From the NCBI GenBank assembly GCA_036897625.1, contig JAYMTA010001112.1, positions 1-21,746 of the forward strand: a DNA stretch of 21,746 nucleotides. The letters run 5' to 3'. The stretch comes from Pelargonium cotyledonis. Lineage: Eukaryota > Streptophyta > Magnoliopsida > Geraniales > Geraniaceae. Below, in pieces: positions 10,206 to 21,375 of this stretch. Numbering within the stretch: position 1 is the first letter of the stretch; each line of letters opens with the position of its first letter. The position numbers were made by a program, and so were the translations under genes. Under the pieces are notes generated by a model. The model had not been told where the DNA came from and searched no databases. It saw only the letters and a program-made list of their open reading frames with translations.

Positions 10206-13200
10206 TTAAAACCTCAACAAGAAAGTGCGAATCTCCATTGGACCAAGTTGAACCTCAAGAGTTGAGCTACTAAGAGGTCCACCTCTAGCTGGAGTAGCTG
10301 CCTCTTCTCTTACTCCTTCAACTTTCCAGGCCATCTTCTTCATTTCCGATTTCTCTTGGTTTGTCGATAAGCTCATCTCCTTCACCTCTGTTATCTGAAA
10401 TATATGAAACCATGTCATGAGCATTAGACAATGTCGAACAAACTGAACGTGTACCAACAAAAAGGGATGCAGAGATAGGAAAGCTATTGCATACCGTTTT
10501 TCCAGCAAACATCCTTTTCAATTCAACTTTAGCCAATGTTGAATACTCGGCATCTTCACCCGCCTAACCATATTAATGAGCACCAACACATATATGAATC
10601 AGAACAAAAATCTGATTTCAACTATTTAACGAACGGATCATATAATATCCCAAAATTTGATGAACCCAAGAGAAAAACTGTGCAGCAAGAGTGGCAAAAG
10701 TTGTTGATATGATCTAATGCTACTTTATTTTTCATATTTTTGTTGTAATTATGCCCTCTCTTTTTTACTTGATTATCGTGATGGGTATATTGTTTATCAT
10801 AAGCTCTTAACAGACATATCAAACATAGTAACATAGAAAAGGGAAACGAGAAACACTATCTGTTACCTCATACAAATGTGCCAGGCGCAGGATCACACTT
10901 CCATCATCCAACTCCTGGAAGATCAAGGTTAGAAAGAGCAGGATAGAACATCAAGAAATTTTCTCCGGTGGATCAAAACTATTACCTGAAGAGTAATCAA
11001 AGCGACGTTTTGAGGTAAACTGTAATTTGGATCCATGAAAGTTGCCTTTGTCAAATGAGATGCTGTCCACTGGTCCTGCTTCTGGAAAAATAATTATCTT
11101 ATTAGATTATGGACTGCAGTGACTGATACACACTGAAACGCGTTCCATCTATACCTCGTGCGTGAATGCAAGAACAAGTGGTGAGTATATTTCTTGGCCA
11201 GTTGTTCGACGCCATCGAGCACCAGCACCTAGTTGGTTGATGTTAATATAGTACTTACCTCGTATCTGAACACAAGTTATCAAATAGGAAATGGAAAATC
11301 AGATGAAGCATTGTCCAAATAATAGGTAGAAGTATCAAAAGAAAATAAACAAAAGTTCCGACGGAAACCATTTAATTTCAGAATACACAACTAATTTATG
11401 ACAGAATTCAGTGTTTATTCAATTGAATTATAGAAAGACAAAGGCCATAGCATCAAATAATGTATTATACCATACCGTAAGTCCTTCACTCCTGATGCCA
11501 TCACGTACTTCTTCATTAAGGGCTTGTTCCACTCCTTTTCCATCGTCTTCGAGAATTCGCCTTTGTTATTGAGAAGGGGTAATTAGTTTATAAGGAATGT
11601 TACTAAAATATCATAAATATGATATCTTAATCTCAGAAGGTTGAGTAGTAAAAAAACTAACCTATGAAGCATAATCTCTACTTCTCCATCTTTAATGCTG
11701 GATCCTCCAGTGGCACGATCAACCAAAACCGAGAATTCTGACTTATCATTTGTAGTAAAAATCCCTAGATTAAGCTAGCAAGGAAAAAAAATAGAAAGAT
11801 GAAGCTCAAAAAACCATCTGAGAAGAACCAATAGCCAAATAAGTTGGGCCTCAGACACCAATAATGGGTCTCTCCTCCGAGCACCACCAGTGACCACAAA
11901 CTATAATCCATTTATTGGAAGCAATTATAAAACAATAGTTTCAATATGATTAGTTTAAGAAAGTACTGGATAATAGTTCCCTGCTTCAGGTTGATTTACT
12001 GAAAGGTTCCAATCTGCTCTATAATCTCGAACCTGCAGAGAACCATTATAGCAGGCTTTAAGTTAGCACAAAATAATAATGGCAAAGGCACAAGACTTCT
12101 ACATAGATATTATTTTAAACTAGTTCGATGGTGTGTGCTTTTATTAAGGATTTCTGAATGCTTTTGATGAAGAGAAAATAGTCTATAAGAATTACCCGTT
12201 TCAAGAAATCCCTTCCATTAGAGTCGGTATAGAATACTTTATCTGTGGCCATATTTGTTGTCATTCTTGTGATGACTTCTTTTCCAACTCGCTCGTCCAC
12301 AGGAATTGGACCAATCTTCACAAAAAAGACAATCAGAGCCACATTTTAGACAGTCCAGAGAGACCAAATTCATTTACTGTAAGTAATAAGCTTCTTTCAG
12401 CCAAGTTCTTAAAACTCGCACAATTTGGGAAATCACAGTAGACATATCTTTCAGAAGAAGAAAAGGGATTAAAGGTTGGTTAAGGCGACTCACCGTGAAC
12501 TCAACTTCAGCGTGCTCTTTGTCTCTATACAGTCTAGTGACCTGATAAACAAACATTTAGCAAGGATAAAATATAGTTGGAAAAGGAATAACATTGACTT
12601 CAAAAAATTGTACTAAAATGAACTTTCATGATTTGATAAAATCTTGATAAACATAAGGCTGTTACATTGCAAATTGCAAAAATGTAATCACCTGATGGCT
12701 AAATCCACTAATACTAGTAACTGACCTGGTAGATCCATGAAGAAAACTGTTGATGAACTTCATCAACTATCGGGCCATGAATGACCTTCAAGGGAACCTG
12801 TAAAAGCAAAGCGACTTTACAATTAGAAGAGATGTGATATGCTATGATAGCATGCATACAGGAAAAAATAATAATTTGTACAGCCAATCCCAAATATTAT
12901 AGATAAAACTTTGTTGGACTAACAAATAACTCAATCATTTTGTTCAAAAACTATATTTCATGAAATTTTATGTTTAAAGTTTCATTTAACCAAAGATTTG
13001 GCAATAATTTAACCATGGCTTACGGGTAATGTTGAAATATCATGTGGCGGAGACTCATCGGGTCGGAAAACGTATGCACCAGAAGCCTGTGATTAAGACA
13101 ATACAATAGGTATGTCAGCTGGTTCTTGATTAACTTCACTTATGCACTAATTCAAAACCAAGTAATGAAAGTGCTAACCTGTTTACTATCTGTGCTTGAA

Positions 13201-16200
13201 CCATACCAAAGATAGCTCTGTTGTATCGGTACATCAACCTGGAAGAAGAAAAAGGATAGAGGAGCATGAGCATAAACCAGAATGTAAATAGCTAAAACTT
13301 CACTACAGTCCAAAAGCTTAAGCTGATAGGTGACTGACTTCACATCCTTGTTGTTAGAGAATAAATCTGAATATCATTTATAATTAATATAGATTCTCTA
13401 TTACATTTATATTCATGATCTCCTCTATCGTAATATTTTAGTTATTCACTTTCCTTCTTCGTTAACATTGGTAGTCAAACTATCAAGCCTATAAATATGA
13501 TCTCTTATGTACTCATATATTAAGATAAATAATATATTTTCCTTCTAATATTTCATCATGCATGGTACCAGAGCCTCTTCATCTTTTGTCTTGAGAATCT
13601 TAAAGCTTCCATTATTTCAGCGGCATGCAACCTTGGGTTGCTTGCCCGACAAACTTCTCTCTCTTCTTCATGATGTCATAAAATTCTTATAATTTTCTCT
13701 TTACTAGTTTTAGTTCCATTATTACTCCACATATACAATCTAGTCCTCAAATGAATAGACCGAATGATTTCTTTTGGTGTTCTCATCCGGCAATCACTCT
13801 TGGCATCTTCCTTGGTGCTCTCCTCCGGCGGTGCTCTAATAACACCTTTCATGACACTAGTGTGGTCATCTTCCTCTCGCTGGCATCACCCAAGTGTTTT
13901 CTCTTGCCATTTTCTGCCACATGCACCGAAACTATGGTCATCGGTTCCATGATCAGTCTCTCAATTTTCTTTGACAATCTTCTCAAGGTTATCACCTTGA
14001 GTTTGAGGGGGAGTGTTAGATAATAAATTTGAGTATCAATTATAATTAATATATATTCTCTATTACATTTATATCCATGAACTCCTCTATTATAATCTTT
14101 TAGCTTTTCACTTTCCTACTTAGTTATCATTAATAGTCAAATGATCAAGCCTATAAATAGCCTCTCTTATGTACTCGTATTAAGATGAATAATAATATAA
14201 TCTCTCTTATATTGCAGCACGTTTGATGTGGGATTCCTTAACATCCCCAACTTGCAGGCTAGATAAGAGAGATGGACCTCAGCCTCACGTGGATGGTGGA
14301 CTTAAGTCGGGAGTAACACTTTACATATGCAAAGGAAAGACTAGACCCAGGAAGAGTAAATTAAATACAAGAACCAAATGGAAAAATGTGTAAGCATTGT
14401 GTAAACAGCAAACCAAGTTGTCCGCATAGTCAAACAGATTAATAATGCTACACCTCGTAGCTTACTTCTTAATTTGTTCACAACATATCAGTTTGTTCTG
14501 TACATATTAATATGGTATAACCCTGGTTCAGTAGACATTACCAAGTACTATGCTTATTCTCCAGGAGTTCAAAGAACAACATACCCCTGTTTTAGAATTA
14601 AATATTCGTTGAAGTTGTCCAGAGGATGAAGAAAAGGACATCTTGAGATTTCCAGGTCCAATTTCTATTGTGTCGTTCTGTGGACTGTCTGACGTAGAGA
14701 CAAATCCCTTTGTCCCTTTCCCTGATTGTTTTGGATCACAAGTAGAAGCCCGTAAGTAACAACAGGAGTTAAGCAAATTCTCTTGAATAAGTAAGCTTCA
14801 CAAGAATCAATCGCTGTTAGTTTAAAGTGATTAAATGGGCCATTAAATTATCGGTAACACTTCGAACTATGAACACAATACCAACCTAATGACATTAAAA
14901 AATGTCTCAGACATAGAAACAGAAATATAAGATAACTACCTTCCGCAGATTCTTTAGAAATGAAATATGTGTTCCAACCCAGAGGTGGCACAGAAACTTG
15001 AAAGACAAGCCAGTACTTGGGGACTGTTTTCGGTGAAAACCCCAAGTAAAGCTTCGTATAGAAATCTCTTAAGTTGCTTGTAACATTATCCAAGCCTACA
15101 TATTGTGCTTCAATGATATTGCCCGATGAATCTTGAACTTTGAGATTGACATCATTAACCTGGAGGAATTCACTTTCACGTCATATCAAGGAGCACATAA
15201 ACCATTAATTAAGTTATAAAATCAGTAGCAAGTTTTGCATCAAGTTAAATCCATACAATGAATTTCAAGGAATTGCAAAAACTTAAGATTGTTACTGAAT
15301 AAAGAAAGAATAAAAACATACAAACTAAATCAAGCAGATAACTATACAATTGGAGATGTTAAAATAGATAATGGGTGCAGTGTTTTCCAAATATCCAAAC
15401 CAAACACAATTTTATGTTGTGCTTGGAGTCTTGGACAGGCCCATGACAGTGTGATATAATAGAAAAGAAGAAAAAAAGCAGAGAAAAGACCTGAGCCAGA
15501 AATATGGAAGCCCAACTCTTTACCTTCAATTATTTTTTTACTTGTAACCAAGCATTTTATCCCAGTAGCAGTGTTAATTTAGGTAGCATTCGTATAATTT
15601 TTTATTTATTTTAACTTAATTAAAATAAAAACAACTTACGTTTCTATCATTTCAATTGTAAACACAATTTTTATTTTTCTTCTAAACATATACGATATTG
15701 AGATTTTTTCTTGGAGCGTGACGGGTTTGTAGGATCCCTTTCGACTCTTCCAAAATTTAAGGAATTGAATCAACACCTTCACCTTGTTATTTCAATTCCT
15801 GCCAGAAAAATGAATATTTTTTTAAAAATTTCAAAGATGCTCTCCTCAGTAAGTTTTTTTTAATGTTAAATCAACACAATAGTTAAGACTATATAATAGC
15901 CAGTATAATCCTTTTTTTCTTCTGCAAATTCAATAAAACTTGATAAATGAACCATATTATGATATGGTGTTTGCATCATAAATGGTATGAGTTGCATATC
16001 TTTTATTTGCTTTCTTAGTCTACCATTCTCTTCCCTTAGCAACATGACGAGTAATGACCTTCATAAGCCTACAGGATGTGGATTTGCCTTGCATGCAAAT
16101 TTGGGCATATTAAATTTACAGCTTGTACTACATTGCTGTAATCATAATAATCTTAAGTTACACTATTGAGGCTTGGTTCTTTAACAACCATAAAAGTGTC

Positions 16201-19200
16201 TAGAGACTGATATCTGAAAAATATACCACAACCAATGAACTACAAGCAATCATATACTTACCGGTATCCTAATGAAGTCGGTGCGGTGCCAGCCAAGTGG
16301 ATTATAAGCTACTAGAACCTGAAAATAACCATTTACATGTGTTGAAATTGGATTCCAGCAAAGTATAATCGATAACCAAATTCAGAAGGAAGTGAAAAGA
16401 TTACCAAACTTTTCCCTTCTGGGATATCTTCCTCTGTTGGTGGACAGAAACTAATATTGAGTAGCTGACACTGTTTAAAGTATAAGAAAAAATGAAAAGA
16501 ACATAGTAAGCAATAGATAAATATCACCTGATTTGCCAGATTCAACCAACAATGAAATATTCAGAAACACTCAAAACCACAAATAAAACACAAATCGCTT
16601 AAACAAAGTAAATAAAATACGTCATCAATTGTCCATTTCAAACAGAAATCCTCTTTAAATGACATGATGTATCTGCAATTTATTCATCCACAAAAATAAA
16701 ATATGATAAAACATCCATTGGCATAGATTTATAAATTTTGGAGAAGGGTCACTTTTCATTTGGACATAAAAAGATGATGAATTTGAAACACACCTGACTA
16801 GAAGTTGATGCCTCCACTTTACATTGATCTCTTGATTTGTTACTTACTAGGCAGGAGACAGCAGAATTCACAACAGCTTCCGCCTAAAGAAAGTCATGAA
16901 TTTGGAAGATTACCATAAGAACTAAGAAGTTTAGAATATGAGGTGTAACCCTGTGAGAGATATGGAAAAATCACAAAGTCTGCATCAAAGAAAGTTCAAG
17001 TGCCCACCTCGGATCCTCCTCTAGCAAGGCGTGTTGCATAGTCATCGGTTACAAGTTGTTTGGCTGTACCAGTGACAGCGTCATGGTGTTGTGCAATCCC
17101 TAAGGCCTCTCCTAGGCTAAAAGTGTTGGGGCCACTAGTTCTCTTCCCAGCCATGAACTCAAGTTGGCGTGCTGCCTTTTTTTTCACACAAACACAAAAT
17201 TGGTTGTGATGTTTGCGTTATATAATAAGAACCAGGCACTTTCAATACCAATAAAGCTATTGGCATCAGTATGAACATATTTTTTGATAAATTGTCTTAT
17301 GGACAGTTCTATGACCTTAAGGTGATCAAAGAATCACTATTCAGATGGAAAAGGATGTAGGACTCATATTTCGAGTCAACTGGTCTCGGAGACTGAGTCT
17401 CGTGATAAAGAATGTCAAGAACACAGGAGGAAAATCCTTGTGCCATCCTCAGTCGGACTCAATATTACTACAAAATCATAGCAAGAATGATGTTATACCA
17501 AATAATATCCACTAAGCATTCTAACATATCCTTTTAAGCCAGGGCGACTGCTGAAAAAACCAGTCCAGTAAGCATCTACCGCGCTAGCATACCTGTACAA
17601 TCATTAGATTTATTAGTATGATATATAAAGTTATCAAATTTTGCATGTGTAGAGGGAAGGTGTAGGTCAAGAGTGAGAAATCCTCACGGGAAATAATCAT
17701 CAGTTTTCACAGGCCATGGTCCATCCTCAGCATTTTTTGCATCAGTGTAGAGGGAAGGTGTAGAATACAGTGCATTTATTCTACCATCCTGAGAAAATTA
17801 TAGACTTATAAATGTGTGTAAGAAAATATGTGCAATATGTTTTAAACTGAAAATAAGAAGAAAAATTAAATGAAAATGTAAACGTAAGAATATACAATAA
17901 CAGTTTAAAAGGATAGGAACAAACCAAAGATGCATACGAGTGCGTAAAAATTTTGATTACTCAGAATGATCATCTTGGGAGGCAGACAGATTCCACACAA
18001 CATAAAATTTTGCACGATATATATCTCATAGATGAAATGTTCTTTGAGTTAAGTATGAGGAAACCAAACAGCAAACTATGGTCACCATTATGCTTACTTT
18101 TTTTTAAAAGGTAGACAATTTTGTACACGTGTTTCATATCAGAACACAAAATGCATGGAGGTTTTGGCCTATAGTCAACTTGGATATAAGTAAGAGTTTT
18201 CACTGCCACAAATGATTTAGTAACATATAGATATAGTTTTGTTGAAGTGGTTGATAATATGCCCCGTATTGAAAAAATATAAAGAGAATGAGCTAAATAT
18301 AATGGTGGAAGCCAAACCCTATTAACAAGGTTGACATTTAGTAGTGGAAGCCCAAGCCATTACATGTAGCCCACTATCAAGTTTAACATGATATAAGAGC
18401 GGGAGTACCAATTTATAAAACTTCCGATTGTGCACATGTCAACCTCACATATAAAAGACAAATCTTCCAATTGTGCACGTGTCAACCTCACACATAAAAG
18501 ACAAATCTTCCGATTGTGCACGTGTCAACCTCACACATAAAAGACATATGTGAGACTAAAAATAATGGTGGAAGCAAACTTCCGATTGTGCAATGTCAAC
18601 CTCACATATAAAAGACAAATCTTCCGATTGTGCACGTGTCAACCAAACCATTGTAAGACAAATCTTCCGATTGTGCACGTGTCAACCTCACACATAAAAG
18701 ACATATGTGCCGATTGTGCACGCGTCAACCAAGCCATTGTATGTAGCCCAATTTATCAAGTTTAAATCAAATTCTAAACATTATGCAGGAGTGATATTAG
18801 TATCATTATAAATCAAATTCTAAACATTATGCAGGAGTGATATTAGTATCATTATGGAAAAGGGCGGGGGAAGTAGGTGTTTCTAAAGGCTAAAATGCAA
18901 AGCAATAAAAAGCTGCCAGTTTCAGTAAGAGAAAGGGTTTGATGATAAGCAAAGAGACAATAAGATGATAGCCATAATTTTCTTCACATTTATGGGCAAC
19001 TCATAGCTAACTTTCTTGAGTGCCATATTTAAGAAAATGAGAGTTAAAGGAGCCTATACATTCCTAAGATTATTCAACCTATGCTGAATTCATTCTCAAA
19101 GATCATAGAAGGATAAAGATGTAGCTGAGATGCTGCAGATTTGGAAAAGCAGTAATTACAATAGTTCTTTCATAAAACCATACCTTGTTAACGAAGTGAA

Positions 19201-21195
19201 TAAATTTGTCCATTTGCCTGAACCAAGTTTCAGCATATTGGTACTGAAAATCATTACCCATTGTCCACATAATATGGTTTCCACGCGTTACATTTGCCTG
19301 TTTGCCAAGAATTTTTCAAATGTATGTTTAGACTATCACCATTAGCTACATAGGTGCCATAACAAAAGAGATAACAGGAAATTAGTTGTTTACTTGGGTT
19401 AAAGAAGCATTTATAAAATCACTAACTCGTTGTTCAACATTGTAACCAAACACAAGTGGATTATCCTGCAGTTTCAACAAGTAATTACTGATGAAGAAAC
19501 ACACTCAAAAACATAATCAGATAGTTTTAGGAAGAAACCATTCCTGTTGAACTTCCAAACCTGAACAGGCTCATACGTATCATCAGTTATGTCACATTGG
19601 AAACCATGTGGAGGACTGTAATCAATGGGAAAGGCATTGGCAAAAATCTACAGGGCCCAGACATGTGTGTCAGCGGAGAACACACAAACTGATATAAAAA
19701 AACATTTCAATGGGAAGCATAAAAAGGACCATGTTAATCGAACAGTCAGGCAAGTGTTAGTGTCTCAGTCTCAAACCTGAGATGAGGAACCAAAAGTTTT
19801 GGACCCATGCCATATAACTTCAAGGGATTTATCTGCCTTGCGCTTTTCTCTGTCCTGGTAATCAATCCTTCCGAAATGTACTGAATCAAATCCAAGCTAC
19901 AAGAGCAATGTGATCAATCAATGAGGTTCTTGGCCAGCATTACATGAGAAGCACCATTTTTTCTGAATTTTACATCTGCTAAAAGTGTTGGATAAAAACA
20001 AGAATGTACCGAACTGCATACAAAGTAAGGTTTCACTGATAGTATTGAGTACCTCAACCCCAAGTAGATAAGCTTGCACAGCAGAGTGTCCAAATGGATC
20101 AATCTGCCATCCAGCACGAGGTGCCTTGTTGAAATTTTCCTTTATAAAGCGATGACCTAGAGTTGTTTGGTCAATCATGTCTATGTAATGGCATGTTGCT
20201 TCGTCGTGCATACACCAGCCTCCATTTCTGAACAAATGAAAAAATATGAAGACTAATAGCAAGAAACAACCCCACAAATACACTAAACGAGTTGCTTACG
20301 ATATTCCTACATGAATTCTAGCTGGCCAGCATCAACAAGTTTTTTCACTTCTATTTGTATTTCTGGACTCTGTTCCGCCCACCACCGTTGGAAGAAGGCC
20401 TACCAATCACATAAAGATTTGCTCAACTATATGATGGTACTGGGGGAAAAAAAAAGGAAATTGTGACAGCCATGTGCACATTGGCTTGCCTTAGATGTGA
20501 AAAACACACACGCACACACACAATGAGGCATAGCTACCCAACAGTGGTCATCTCATTTCTCATGACCTAGACAATGTCCTGGGTTTCATGAGAATTTCAG
20601 ACATTTTATTTATGTGGGTTGGGCTACCAAATTGAATATTGAACACACAATTAATACCAATCAAAATATTCATCAACAAATACAATGCTAATAGATGTTC
20701 ACATTAATCAAACTATGTATCTGAAACTGATTGCTAACAAAACAAACCCCAATCAAATTCTTAACATTAAAACAAACATCCAGACAACAAATGATCCAAA
20801 GCGGTTGATAATCTTACCATCTCAACGTATACAAACTTCCTATTGGGATCACGCCGCAGTGCTTCCATAACAGAGTCCAGCACATCCTCAACACAAGCAC
20901 CCTGCACCATAATTTTTGCTTTATTAAAACAACAACAACATAAACAATTAAACCACCAAAATGTAGAATAAGGCACCTGAATGCTGTTATTGGATCCAAC
21001 ATAGTATTGATCAACAGTCTTGAGCCAACCCACATCATCATGGGTATGTGCGACCAAATGGACATTCAATTTTCCAGGAACAACACTAGCTCCAGTGTTG
21101 TACCTCACAAATCCACCACTGACCATCCCATAGAACCACCCATTGGCAAGAAACGCACACAGAAGAGCTAAAGCTATGAACTTTTCAACACCCAT
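10206..21195 (-). CDS. Acid alpha-mannosidase, GH38 (lysosomal/vacuolar type), 29 exons
   Basis: This retaining exo-glycosidase removes terminal alpha-linked mannose from N-glycans in the vacuole or cell wall. The start is ATG at 21195 and the stop TAA at 10206-10208. I traced 29 GT-AG exons that join to 3033 nt (about 1010 residues), close to the roughly 1020 residues of Arabidopsis acid alpha-mannosidases, with no internal stop or frameshift. Residues 5-24 are a hydrophobic signal peptide. The zinc and active-site residues His52, Asp54, catalytic Asp174 and His416 are all present, as are at least nine N-glycosylation sequons (for example NNS at 69, NAS, NVT, NKS, NDT), as expected of a secreted glycoprotein. 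GH38 N-terminal, middle and C-terminal domains are in order. Exon coordinates are in the three sub-entries. The gene appears intact and functional. Golgi mannosidase II is less likely because the motifs [11 protein letters not shown] and WQIDPFGHS are of the lysosomal type. Confidence 0.96.
13352..13555 (+). repeat. Left LTR of the intronic TRIM-like element
   Basis: It starts tgttagagaataaat and aligns through tataattaatata, attctctattacatttat, caagcctataaat and tcttatgtactc to the right repeat. The end is placed at tttca. A slightly longer end at 13562 (catgca), directly abutting the primer binding site, is also possible. Confidence 0.8.
14014..14216 (+). repeat. Right LTR of the intronic TRIM-like element
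   Basis: It starts tgttagataataaattt right after the polypurine tract and ends near attgca. By eye it is roughly 85% identical to the left LTR, so the element is not very recent. The following about 100 bp (gtttgatgtgggattcc onward) look like a fragment of another repeat and have no counterpart on the left. Confidence 0.8.
15160..16261 (-). other. Intron 14 of the alpha-mannosidase gene
   Basis: This is a 1.1-kb AT-rich intron with clear GTAAGT donor and CAG acceptor. It includes an imperfect AT palindrome near 15598-15632 (tttatttattttaa / ttaaaataaaaa). I recognise no exon, RNA gene or named transposon in it. Confidence 0.6.
16794..17175 (-). other. Alpha-mannosidase exons 11-12: GH38 middle domain
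   Basis: Exons 17008-17175 (56 codons) and 16794-16883 (30 codons), residues about 386-471. Exon 11 begins AARQLEF and contains [13 protein letters not shown]. The second His of that motif (residue 416) is the remaining zinc ligand of GH38, and the following Asp is an active-site residue. Exon 12 includes an NKS sequon and ends SSQ. Both exons are phase 0 at each end. Confidence 0.93.
18421..18750. repeat. 43-bp minisatellite, seven copies, in intron 8
   Basis: The unit begins cttccgattgtgcacgtgtc and continues aacctcacacataaaagacaaat. Copies start at 18421, 18464, 18507, 18579, 18621, 18664 and about 18707. A 29-bp insertion follows copy 3, and the tails of copies 5 and 7 read aaccaaaccattgta or aaccaagccattgta. 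Most units carry the palindrome CACGTG or a one-base variant. A related flanking phrase (ccaagccatt, then tgtagccca and tatcaagttta) occurs at about 18351-18386 and again at 18730-18764, so the array is bracketed by a direct repeat. Confidence 0.93.
18764..18855. repeat. Perfect 46-bp tandem duplication in intron 8
   Basis: The segment beginning aaatcaaattctaaacatta and ending tatcattat occurs at 18764-18809 and again, identical, at 18810-18855. Absence of any difference implies a recent duplication. It lies just beyond the 43-bp minisatellite. Confidence 0.95.
20503..20522. repeat. Short (CA)n microsatellite in intron 2
   Basis: A run of CA dinucleotides with one interrupting CG step lies in the 418-bp intron between exons 2 and 3. 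The rest of this intron shows nothing else recognisable. Confidence 0.8.
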
Positions 21196-21345
21196 TTCCG
21201 ATTATAGACCAGCTTCTTCTTCTACTACAGTAAAAATTGAACCTCCTATGAGATAGAAGGGAGCTGCAAATGGAGCAGAAACAGTGGTGGCGTGTAGTGA
21301 CAAAGGATCTTCGATTTCTCCTATGTTGAGCTCTGTTTCTTGTTG
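21196..21345 (-). other. 5' untranslated region of the alpha-mannosidase gene
   Basis: It is placed between the predicted transcription start, about 30 nt after the TATA box, and the ATG at 21195. On the minus strand it contains no ATG, so 21195 is the first available start codon in the transcript. A CT-rich stretch and GAAGAAGAAG lie close to the start codon. The length of about 150 nt depends on the predicted start site. Confidence 0.55.
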
Positions 21346-21368
21346 CGGCCGGCCAAGAAATTTCGGGG

Positions 21369-21375
21369 TTTTATA
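21369..21375 (-). promoter_or_regulatory. TATA box of the alpha-mannosidase gene
   Basis: The minus strand reads CTCTCCTATAAAACCCC, a near-ideal plant TATA box. It lies about 180 nt upstream of the start codon and predicts transcription starting near 21345. It rules out the small open frame at 21202-21414 as a gene, because that frame spans the TATA box. Confidence 0.75.

Larger units (their letters stand above)
13352..14216 (+). mobile_element. TRIM-like mini LTR retrotransposon in intron 16
   Basis: Two direct repeats of about 204 bp, both starting tgttaga, flank about 458 bp without a coding frame. Directly after the left LTR is tggtaccagagcc (13563-13575), one mismatch from the common plant primer binding site complementary to initiator tRNA-Met. 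Directly before the right LTR is the polypurine tract ttgagggggag (14003-14013). Both LTRs carry a TATA-like cctataaata. These are the hallmarks of a terminal-repeat retrotransposon in miniature, or of an internally deleted copia element. It lies in sense-plus orientation, opposite to the host gene. I see no clear target-site duplication, and the exact right end is uncertain by a few bases. Confidence 0.85.
10206..16470 (-). other. Alpha-mannosidase exons 13-29: GH38 C-terminal beta-sandwich region
   Basis: Exons: 16405-16470, 16262-16318, 14940-15159, 14585-14721, 13179-13238, 13024-13086, 12726-12797, 12494-12541, 12196-12315, 11967-12032, 11662-11774, 11476-11560, 11155-11265, 10986-11081, 10867-10914, 10495-10563, 10206-10394 (residues about 472-1010). 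Family landmarks appear in order: [94 protein letters not shown] and the ending [13 protein letters not shown]. Several exons are only 48-72 nt. Exon 16 has a second in-frame acceptor at 14781 that would add 20 residues; I prefer 14721 because its product resembles the usual family spacing between FISK and SPQNDT. Confidence 0.9.
17499..21195 (-). other. Alpha-mannosidase exons 1-10: signal peptide and GH38 catalytic domain
   Basis: Exons: 20977-21195, 20818-20901, 20311-20399, 20053-20227, 19777-19896, 19561-19647, 19394-19465, 19184-19297, 17688-17788, 17499-17592 (residues 1-385). Exon 1 carries the signal peptide and HTHDDVGW, in which His52 and Asp54 align with the zinc ligands of GH38 enzymes and Trp57 with the active-site Trp. 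Exon 4 carries WQIDPFGHS with the nucleophile Asp174, which also binds zinc. Exon 3 ends inside an Ile codon completed by exon 4 (QLEF-I-NGGW), and this fixes the donor as GTAGGA, upstream of an apparent in-frame stop. Exons 9 and 10 also share a codon (Pro, CC|G). Exon 10 ends at SGYYL. Confidence 0.93.

Noticed and set aside
13751..14023. Open frame of 90 codons within the TRIM internal region
   Set aside because: It runs into the right LTR, has no retroelement motif and overlaps another random frame; the internal region of a TRIM is noncoding.
18550..18765. Open frame of 71 codons with repeated CARVNQ-like phrases, resembling a small repeat protein
   Set aside because: It is produced by translating the 43-bp minisatellite inside intron 8; the 43-bp period is not a multiple of three.
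20281..20310. Apparent in-frame stop (ATG TAG) right after QLEF in exon 3, suggesting a pseudogene
   Set aside because: The stop overlaps a GT donor two bases earlier in the codon; splicing to exon 4 restores the expected EFINGGW.
20767..20817. Reading-frame extension of mannosidase exon 2 beyond YVEM
   Set aside because: The donor GTAAGA at 20817 and the match of exon 3 (AFFQRWW) to the family show this is intron.
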